Source: Corythucha ciliata (Eukaryota; Arthropoda; Insecta; Hemiptera; Tingidae). Taken from it: a stretch of 64,000 bases of DNA. The DNA is taken from positions 38,792,198 to 38,856,197 of the forward strand of contig CM075937.1 of NCBI GenBank assembly GCA_038030265.1, written 5' to 3'. Shown here piece by piece: positions 35,627 to 44,137 of the stretch (its first letter is position 1; each line of letters opens with the position of its first letter). The position numbers and the translations under genes were made by a program. The notes beneath the pieces were generated by a model. The model had not been told where the DNA came from and did not search any database. It saw only the letters and a program-made list of their open reading frames with translations.

Positions 35627-36057
35627 ATGTTCCGACAGCAGCCTGTCGGGAAAAGTGCATTTCTTTCATGCGACAATCGACTCAAACATCATAAGTTAAA
35701 ACGATATCAATCAATTATGAATCAAATTTAGATAAAGATTTTAATTGCAAATAACTCCTCTTACAAGGGTCACCCTTCCCTTATAGGCATCCCAACCGAC
35801 TCTGTTCACCGTGGTATGGTGTACTTATTATATTTTTTATTACTTTTCATTTTCATCATTTTGTTCCCGCCCAGTTGGTGCCAAAAAAGGGGCCTGCGGT
35901 AAAAAATAAACTCGATTTTATGACTTTGACTTTCTACACCACGGCCTTCATGTTATTCATAATAATTAATTAAATTGATATCGTTATACTTAAGAGGTTT
36001 GAGTCGATTGTCGCATGAATGAAATTCACTTTTCCCGACAGGCTGCTGTCGGAACAT
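35627..36057. mobile_element. 431-bp foldback element (MITE-like)
   Basis: The left end TGTTCCGACAGCAGCCTGTC and the complement of the right end match for about 60 bp, through GGGAAAAGTG, CATGCGACAATCGACTCAAA. They pair again further in (ACGATATCAATCAATTA against its complement near 35965-35990). No transposase frame is present. Target duplication is unclear. Confidence 0.65.
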
Positions 36058-36404
36058 TTATTTTATTTTATTTTTTGCATTTGTTGTTTCATAATTGTCA
36101 CGAGGAAGAGGGGTTTAATTGCTTGGATTTTTGCATTTAAATTGCTTTAAAGTGGTTTTAATCAATTAACAGGTCTCTCATTTATACATCGTGTGAGTCT
36201 AGAATGAAAGGCCTCGTTTCGAGATCCGTGTAACTTTTTAATATTTCGGTCTTTAGTACAGGCCCGTTCACAAGCTCTATGTTTTCGTTCTTTGCACTGA
36301 AAAACCTATCATAATACATACTTCATTTTTCGAGGGAATGCATTTGTTTGGTTGCATAGACTCCACACAACACGAACATGGAGGTTGTTGTCTTGGACCA
36401 ATGT
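36058..36404. other. Intergenic, with partial copy of the 14926 foldback family
   Basis: At about 36300-36375, AACCTATCATAATACATACT, CTTCATTTTTCGAGGGAAT and GGTTGCATAGACTCCAC match the loop and right arm of the 14926-15021 sequence. The rest is featureless. Confidence 0.45.
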
Positions 36405-36860
36405 GGTTGGTTCTATTCATTTTTTGCGTGTTCTCATCAAATTATTAATTCTGTCTAATTATGTCTAGTTTTTAGCCCTGGGAATGCTAGTACCGTAGCG
36501 AAACGTAGGCGGTGGCTGAAATAAAATAATTGAGGACCTCGACGGGTGTTTCGCTTATAGGATCGCTTAATAGGATGTTGATAGCCTATTTGTTGCCGGT
36601 GCCTATGAATTGAAAATTAGTATTAAAACGCGGCGTACTACCTTAATTTTTAAATGGAGTAGAGGTGGTAGCATTATATCACCTGAAGACATTAATTATG
36701 AGTATACTTTGTTATTAACGCGTTGTACAATTCACTGTAATAGGTGGATAATCACCATGACCTAGGTTACTACGTAAAAAACGTGATTTGCATACATTAA
36801 TATTATTCGAGTTAAGGATAAAATGACGGGGCTATAATATACTTTCATCATTCGGGAGAA

Positions 36861-38834
36861 ATGATACAAACAATGTGGGACTGGCAACAAGTTCGCTGGA
36901 TGAAACTCCTAGGATGGTGTCTAGACGACGAGGAGAAGAAAAACCGCAGTTATTTCACGAGGTCTTCATAGCTTACCATACTTTTCACGACACCTATAAA
37001 CAATGTTGACGAATTGAACAGGCTGAAAGGGTTCATCATGTTCTGGATCTTACCTACACAGATATTAGGGGAAATAATGTTCGCTTTTCTGAGCGTACAG
37101 AATGGAGATTACAAAGAAGCGATAGTATCAATCTCGGAACTAGCAACGACTGTCACAGCACTAGCCAAAGCGATTAAATTTGCATTCTGCGGTTCTGAAA
37201 TTAAATCCATCATCAAGGACATCGAAGGTGCGGTTATATTTTTAGTATTTCGAATAGAAAAAATCGCTATCTCACTGCAAAGTGGAGGATCACATTATGA
37301 TCCTTCCATGTTCCCGTAATTCGCAAACGTCAAACCCTACTCCTCCCACAATTTTCGCTTAATCTCGTTTTTTTTTTTTTTTTTCGTATAAAAATATTCG
37401 CAATCAAGATACGAAGAAACTCTTGCGCTTTTTTAAATTCTAAAATCACTTGTTCTGATCTTATAACTGAAAACGACATTTCAGTACGGAAGAAAATGTC
37501 CTATAAATGATTTATTCTCAAAACAAAAACTAGAATTGTGCTTCTCATATCAACAAATGGCTGGGTTTTAATTTACGTGCAATTTATAGAAAAAAAAAAA
37601 AAAAAAAACGACAGACCGACGGCATGCCAAAAACCACTTTTTAAAAATCTTTCTGAGGACGTGTACCACGAATATGAAGTCATCTCGGACATGATTATTT
37701 TTCACGAGCACCATATTTCCACCCTAATAAGAAAAAGGGTTCCGTTTTCTAAGATTTGGATGAACGCCGGAAGAATTACTTTCGCTACGACGATCACACC
37801 GACTTTATTATGGCTGCTCGTACTAAAGCGTGCACGAGGGCCAAACTTTTCATCATTTTTTACATCGTGAGCATCAGTCACTGGCTTATTCGACCGATCA
37901 CGAATGCGACCGTGGGGGAATATGTTACAGTGATTCACGACTGGGTCCCATGGAATGACAAAACATTTGTCGGTTGGCTTCTCCATTTTATTTACTCGAT
38001 ACTCGCTCTCCCTCCCGCAATAAGCTATACCATTTATGACACTCTCATACCATCGTTTAATGAAATGACAGCTGGCCTAGTTGAGTCAATTTCATACGGC
38101 CTGTCAAATTTGAATTTTGAGAGTGACAACGTGTGGAAAGAATTGCGGGAGTTGCATGAAATGCACAAAGATGCTCTCAAGTTGGTTTTTAATGTTATTG
38201 GTTGGTTCAATGGTTTAAATTTATGATGTAATTCCAGCATCACGAATAAAGTGAAAGCGCTCACTGAGCTCATTCTTCAAATGGAGTGCATCCTATTAAC
38301 GTTTATAGTGTGTTGTGGCGTTCTGGAAATGACAGTAAGATCATTATTCTTGTTTCAACCTAAGATTTATTTAGTTACATTCAATCCTCCACAGAGTAAC
38401 TGGACTGTATCAGCGAATAGAATACTGAACCTGGCAGAGTTAACCACATTTACCGCCGTTCTTTTTTACTTACAATGCTATAGTTGTGAACTAGTCAAGA
38501 CCAAGGTTCTAAATATTTAACCGCACCCTTGGCAATATTCTGAACATTTTAAGAATTTTAGTTCGCTGAAGTGTCACGAGCGGCTTACAACAACAACTGG
38601 TACAAAGGATCGTCTGCGACTAAAGCCAGCATATCTATAATCGTAGAAGTTGCCATGAAACCTGTTATTTTCGGCAGATTAATCAACATTGATCTGTCTA
38701 CTTTTCTTGCGGTTGGTTTCTAGATTTACATTTGTGTGAAACAACATCGTCGCTTACTTTACATAATTCATTTTCTCTAGGTGATGAAAACCGCTTTCTC
38801 ATACTACAATGCTTTACGGGCCTTGAATATCTGA
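36861..38834 (+). CDS. Odorant receptor A (7tm_6 family), intact, seven exons, 381 aa
   Basis: This encodes an insect odorant receptor, a seven-transmembrane ligand-binding subunit that works with the co-receptor Orco as a cation channel in sensory-neuron dendrites. Exons are 36861-36961, 37022-37227, 37754-38180, 38238-38334, 38395-38505, 38562-38711 and 38781-38834; they sum to 1146 nt with consistent phases. The N-terminus (MWDWQQVRWMKLLGWC) leads into TM1-TM2 in exon 2. Exon 3 holds the TM3-TM4 region with VTVIHDWVPWNDKTFVGWL. The last two exons give the diagnostic family ending: AAYNNNWYKGSS, AMKPVIFGRLINIDLSTFLA and VMKTAFSYYNALRALNI-stop. A second in-frame ATG lies at 36873. The exon 3 donor (AA then GTTGGT) is weak but is the only choice that keeps frame, and copy C has a better GTTTGT there. 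The ligand cannot be inferred. Confidence 0.92.
37228..37753 (+). other. Odorant receptor A intron 2
   Basis: The only long intron of the gene (526 bp), with poly-T and poly-A tracts. All others are 54-70 bp. The same size pattern holds in copy B. Confidence 0.7.
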
Positions 38835-39149
38835 TCTGTTAATCTGCGTGTGTCAGAGTCTTGGTTGTCAATGTCTAGAACAATACTTAGCACAGCACTC
38901 GTAAGAAAATAGCTCCCTTGTTAATTACGAATGCGGCACCCTTTTTTCCCCTAGTAGTTTAGCCTTTCACGAGGTTCAATTAGAATCGTCTTATTCTTAT
39001 GTGCAATTATTATGACGTCAAATAGTTCATCGTCACGCACCTATGTGGAATCATGTAGTTGGGAATTTTTTTCACGTGGTTTATACTCAGAGTATACTGG
39101 TCAAGTTTTCGACCTCGGGACCTCTCCGAAACTTAATTTCCCAGCAATG
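38835..39149. other. 3' flank of odorant receptor A
   Basis: The sequence is shared with the flank of B. No poly(A) signal was recognised with confidence. Confidence 0.5.
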
Positions 39150-40159
39150 GAGGATGGGCCTTCAAGAGATCGTGACCTATTCCCATGTGGAGACCTCACT
39201 TCCATCGGGCACGTACCCCGGGTTGCGGATCGGGGATCCCATTAAATGGCGGGGTGGCTCCGAATAAGGCTATTGCCGAATAAGACCCCGCGGACAAAAG
39301 GCAGGACGTGACACTTCCCTTCGGATGTGGCACTTTTCTTCGGATGTGGCACTTCCCTTCGGATGTGGCTGGCCTCTGACGTCGGTTCAACCTCCGTAAG
39401 CCATAGGGTACCATTCGTCGAGGTCCCTGTCGCGAGAAGAATTGCCCTGAAAACCTTGGGAGCGTTGCAGCCTGTGTGTCCAGGTGGTGGACCTGGCCTG
39501 TTTCCATATTACATCCACCTAGGGGAGCTCACCCCGAAACGAAAGCCGGATGGGGAATCCGTTAGCCTGGTAAGGCATTCCGCTAAAGGAGCAAACCCTG
39601 ACAGAAGACCGTGGAGGAGGGGAATCTGTCCGATTCCTACGGCCTGGCTCAACCCCACGTATCCTTGCTGTTCAGCCCGTTCCCAAGTCCTGGGTTTGTT
39701 CTTACCCGTCATGGATCGATCTTGTTCCGCCTTTTGTCTTCTCCGGGGCCGCTGCGCGGCTCGCATCGGTGGTGGTACGCGGTGTCATAGAGGCTACAGG
39801 TACCGGTATACCCGAGCAGGGGTTGATGGTGCTCCCCCCGGGCCACCGTTACCATGTGGGCCAAACCATTCCGTGACCCTAGTAGCCCCGTGCACATTGG
39901 CGAAGAGGTCACACAGCCAAGGGGGGAATGCTGCCCTGGGGGCAGTGTGAAAACTTCGGTCGTCCAACAGTTGCCGGCTGGCGCCCGGGCGGAAACCGCT
40001 GTTGGACGGCCGAGGGCTATCCGAGGCCACTGGGATCCCGTGTCTTGCTGACCGGGGCGGGCGTTACGTGGGGCGGTTCGTGGCTGGCCGGGGGGTGGCA
40101 TAGGGTCGATCCATTTCCTCTCCTTTCAGTCCTCTCCTTTATACGTTTTTTTCACAAAA

Positions 40160-40780
40160 ATGACCAGTCCAGTGAAGAAGAAATTAGCAATCAGCATGGT
40201 AGGAGGGGCCAGTTCCAGCCCGATGAGTGGTGGCTCGTCAACACTGAAGGGGACGAGTTTGGGAGGCTCGTCATCGTCACTTCCGGGTTCTCCAAAAATA
40301 GCGACGGTGTTCTCAGCTAGGATGACAGATGGGGCCGATGTTGACCGATCCAGTATGGAGTCAACGATAGCAACGTGTCGGCGTGGACTACAAGAGTTTA
40401 TGCTGGCAGACATCAGCAAAATACAAAAGTCGTCTGCCACGAAAATCCTGGAATATGTAGATATAATTGTGGCTGAAACACACAAGGTGAAAAAAGAAAA
40501 TTGCTGCCTCAAAACATAATTGGCGAGGGGGGGTGTTGGTCCTACCGTGGTACAGGAGGTGTTAACAGGGGGGTTGGCCCCGATAATGTCCCGACTTGAG
40601 GCCCTCGAGCTGAGGTTGGATTTACTCTGCGGAAGCGCAAGCGGAGGGCCCGCGAATGTGGAGGCGGCAGGGAGCACTCCAAGGAGAGTTGGGGATCCGG
40701 AGGTGGGCGCTGCTATCAGGGCGGCGATGTCTCCGGTCCTTACGAGGTTGGCCGAAGTAGGCATCAGGATGGAGAAAGTA
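40160..40780 (+). pseudogene. ORF1-like (gag-like) fragment of R1-type element
   Basis: Starting MTSPVKKKLAISMVGG, the frame is Ser/Gly-rich and then helical (LQEFMLADISKIQKSSATKI). It reads through one TAA (40517-40519) into VVQEVLTGGLAPIMSRLEAL. R1-clade ORF1 proteins bind element RNA, but no zinc knuckles remain. The assignment rests partly on what follows it. Confidence 0.5.
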
Positions 40781-40965
40781 GGGAAAATAAAGTCTCCGGA
40801 TATTCACCCATTTTTGGAGGTGGCCGGCGGTAGCATATGGGCTACCCTGGGAAACTTCCTGGAAAGGATATTCCCTCAAGATGACCCTGGAACCAATAGC
40901 GCAGTCTCGAGGAGTATCAGGGACGATGCCTGGCTCCCTCTGTCGACGGCGTTCTCATGGAAAGG
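40781..40965 (+). pseudogene. ORF2 linker fragment joined to ORF1
   Basis: GKIKSPDIHPFLEVAGG and LGNFLERIFPQDDPGTNSA correspond residue by residue to GKIRSPSVLPFLEASRGG and LRNFIRCIFLRDEPGEDSA of the 26-29 kb element, a segment just before its RT. ORF1 and endonuclease sequence between the two has been lost by deletion. Confidence 0.7.
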
Positions 40966-41774
40966 CATTCTCATGGAATAAAAGTCAGTCAAAAAGCTTA
41001 TACGATCAAACTTTCACAAAAATACGGAATGGATGAATGTGGACCAGTAAAAACTCCTATCCTCCGCGATGGAACTGATCACAATGAAAATGAAGAAAAA
41101 GGGAAAACTGAAGATTTCCCCTATCGTCAACTCGTCGGGGCTCTCATTTACCTGATGGTGGGCTCAAGACCTGACATTGCGTATGCTGTAGGCACTGTGA
41201 GTCAAAAGCTCGAATATTACATCTGGCAAGGCTACGTCAAAGTAAAGAGAATTCTACGCTACTTGGAAGGAACGACAGATTTCAGCAGTTTCTACAAGTC
41301 AAGCGGTGGATCTCTAGAATGCTTCAGCGACGCTGACCACGTGGGAGACAAGATGACTGGAAGGTCAACAGGAGCCGTCGTTGGTCTCTACGCAGGAGGA
41401 GTTATATCGTGGATTAGCCAACGTCAACCTTCTGTAGCTATTTCAACGATGGAAACAGAGATAGTCGCTGCAAGTGAAGCTACGAAGGATTTAGTGTGGC
41501 TCAAACGACTGCTCAAGTTTTTAACAAATCGAAACTGGAAGCCTGCTGTTCAAGTCGACAACAGGTAGCAATTCGTCTAGCGCAAAATCCCGAATTTCAC
41601 GAGCGAACGAAGCACATACACGTTCGACACTTTTACGTAAGGGAGCTCTCATGGCTGATGAAATTAACGTCGAAAAAAGTCGACACAGAATTTCAAGTCG
41701 CTGATATAATGACGAAACCATTATTTACACCTCGGCATTTGAAGCTATGCAACGAGATGGGAGTCTACCCTTGA
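40966..41774 (+). pseudogene. Copia RT end and RNase H
   Basis: Copia hallmarks in order: PYRQLVGALIYLMVGSRPDI, AYAVG, LRYLEGTTDF, a SDADHVGDKMTGRSTGAVVG RNase H block, STMETEIVAASEATKDLVWL, and after a frameshift at about 41565 TKHIHVRHFYVREL with VADIMTKPL. No full-length protein is possible. Confidence 0.9.
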
Positions 41775-41935
41775 TGCACGAACTCCTCTGAAGTTATCAA
41801 TGAAGGAGGGCGTTGAAGTTGCACAGAAAACTTCATATATGTTCGTTGTTGTTTAAAAATAAGAAAGTTTTGGTTTGATTGTTCAAAAAATATAAAAAGA
41901 ATACTTTTTGTTCTTTCCTTCTAAAAGGATTCTCA
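40966..41935 (+). mobile_element. Ty1/copia retrotransposon 3' fragment
   Basis: The fragment keeps the end of RT (KVSQKAYTIKLSQKYGMDEC), the RNase H domain, and after the stop at about 41774 a GAAGGAGGGC polypurine tract followed by what may be the start of the 3' LTR (TTGAAGTTGCAC). It is 5'-truncated, and its right end meets the duplicated flank at about 41940. Confidence 0.75.
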
Positions 41936-41944
41936 CTTTATCAT

Positions 41945-43143
41945 TTTCCTCTTCTCTTCTTTTGGGCTAAATATAAATACGATTTTCGCCCAATAGCGAG
42001 TCTTTTCATTTTCTTCCCTCTACCCTCTATTCTCGCCGAAACAGTTACCAATCATAAAACTACAAATCAAAGTTCCGACGAGGGGAGTAAAAAATGTATT
42101 CAGCATGATGCAGTCACGCTCACTCTTATACAGAACATTTTTCGGCTTACACCCACTCCACCCTTAGCGACATTTCTCGAGCGTCGTCACTCATTAACTT
42201 TTCAACATTTCTGAACGCCTGATAGCCTATACTTGTTATATCGGTTCCTATAATAAATAAGGAAAGGCTTAATAGAGAGCTGCGAACTGCGGAGTTCATA
42301 CATTTTTAAAAAGAGTAATTAGGTTGGCTTTATATTGCTGTAGACTTCATTAATTATGTGTATAACTTGTATAGAGTTGCACAATTAACTGTAATGAGTG
42401 GGTATTCACTTTTGCATACACGATTCACGACCTGCATTCGTGAATATTATTCGAGTAAAGTAGATAATGACAGGGCTTCCGTAATGCGCATAATATTACA
42501 TTCTTCGAGCGAAGCGATACCAACAATGTGGCACTGGAGACAGGTTTGCTTTTTCTTTTTTTTTTTTTTTTGTGATATTTTATTATTAATCCATTCAAAT
42601 GGTGTACAAAATTGTTTTGAGGTGGAAAAAAATTGAAACCTTGGGATTACTTTTCATTTTCATTTTTTCCAGGGCGCTGAATCCGAATCTGAAGTTTTCC
42701 AACAAAATTTGCTGTTGCGTTTTGAGATATCAGCGAAAAACGGTGAAATTTTGGCATTTTTTTCACTTTTTCAATTATAACTTCGTAAGAGTGATACTAA
42801 CGTGAAAACACGCTATTTATACATTGAAACTACATACAATTTCCTACAAGTCGTGATCCAAACGGATTTTTTGGGACACTATCTGTTTTTGAAATACACC
42901 CCTTCGAAAATGGTCATTTTTCCGTACAATTGAAAAGTTATAAAGTGTCCGAATGTCAGCCGCAGTTGGAGAACCAGTGAACCAACCAGACTGCCTTCAA
43001 CAACGCGCGCAGATAAATATCCTGGAAAAATGCTGTCAGCTGGAGGTGTTGACGAGCATCCAAGGAGGTGGAACGAGTGCCTTATTTTCATTACATCCTT
43101 AAAAGATTTTCTAAATAAATGTATTATCCCTCCCCCTCACCAC
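41945..43143. repeat. Segmental duplication, flank copy 2 (pairs with 32075-33058)
   Basis: It matches copy 1 but carries an additional stretch (about 42365-42590) that is the 5' flank and first codons of another odorant receptor, resembling the flank of copy C at 61290-61560. Confidence 0.85.
42526..42547 (+). pseudogene. Odorant receptor exon 1 stub
   Basis: ATG at 42526 opens MWHWRQV, the counterpart of MWDWQQV and MWDWKQV at the start of the receptor copies. Homology breaks after CAGGT and runs into a poly-T tract. About 250 bp of matching 5' flank precedes it. Confidence 0.75.
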
Positions 43144-43254
43144 ATTGGCGTATTCACACAAGATACTTCAAAATTGGATCCATTTTCTTAAAATTTACAT
43201 TACAGATCGAGAGCTGGCGACAGTACCATTCAACCGGAAAAACACATTTCTGAA

Positions 43255-43740
43255 ACTTGTCTCGTTTGATAGGTTTTGTGGAGCTGAATACGAATATGAG
43301 CGTCTGCCAACGTCTGTCTGAGGCATTTGCCCTCGGCGGCCAGTCAAATTCTTCAAATTTGGAACATTAATTAACTGCGAATGCACTTGGTCATGTAAAG
43401 TGATTTAATGGAACCAAATACGAGCGTCTGACGCTGTCTGCTAGCGGCGTTTGTCCTCAGTGGGCCGTCAAAATACTTGGGACATGAATTAACGGGAAGA
43501 ACTCAGTCGTGTATCTTGCCTCATTCGATAGGTATTTTGGAGCTGAATACAAATATATTGGCTGGCGTCTGCCAGGGGCGTTTGCCCTCAGCGATAAATC
43601 CCCGAATTTGGGGCATGAATCTAACCGTTGGAACATATTCGTAAAAGTGGTCGCATTCGATAGGTTTTTTTCTTCTTCTTCTTCTTACCTGAATACGAAT
43701 ATTTCCGTGTGCCAACCACACCCGTGGCCTTCGAAAACTT
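43255..43740. repeat. Four tandem copies of a ~130-147-bp repeat
   Basis: GAGCTGAATACGAATATGAG and relatives (GAACCAAATACGAGC, GAGCTGAATACAAATAT, ACCTGAATACGAATATT) start at about 43280, 43411, 43541 and 43688, each followed by GCGTCTGCCA-like and TTTGCCCTCAG-like words. Copies are diverged. Confidence 0.7.
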
Positions 43741-44137
43741 GATTTGCTGCCGGGAGCAAACGCCCCTAGAGTAGAGTTCAGAGTATGGGTGTTCGGATGT
43801 CAGCCGCAGTTTGAGAACCACTTAGCCAACGAAACGTCCGTCAACAACGCTCGCGGATATCCTGATACAGGTTGGTTTCGCGAAAAAGTTCCAAAAACCA
43901 CAAAAAGTTAAAAAATGTCACAGTTTTTCTATAATTTCAAAGTGATTCCGAAGTTTTTCGAGGTCAACAATTTGTACAGTCATACCAACACCACCCCAGA
44001 CAACATGAAACCAACAAATCTTCTTGTCTGATTTATTCCGAAAAATTGTAGCTAAGTTAAGCCGTTTTTACACCACACAAAATTTTCAGTTGTGTTGACG
44101 TGGCAATGCTGGTTGTGGGCAGGCCAAACTTAGACCA
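43741..44137. other. Intergenic, no gene seen
   Basis: At 43800-43850 it repeats words from 42955-43010 (TGTCAGCCGCAGTTTGAGAA), so part is another copy of the duplicated flank. Confidence 0.45.

Larger units (their letters stand above)
36405..39140. repeat. Segmental duplication, odorant-receptor unit A (pairs with 44138-46945)
   Basis: Identity with unit B covers the upstream flank from GTGGTTGGTTCTATT, all exons and introns, and the downstream flank to TCAAGTTTTCGACCTCGGG. It ends where the GC-rich R1-type insertion begins at about 39150. Confidence 0.9.
39150..40965 (+). mobile_element. R1-type non-LTR element, internally deleted
   Basis: This GC-rich block is inserted in the 3' flank of receptor A. 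It consists of about 1 kb resembling a 5' untranslated region, an ORF1-like reading frame, and a small piece of the ORF2 linker. The repeat GGATGTGGCACTTCCCTTC occurs three times at about 39315-39368. The RT domain is missing, and copia sequence follows immediately. Confidence 0.65.
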
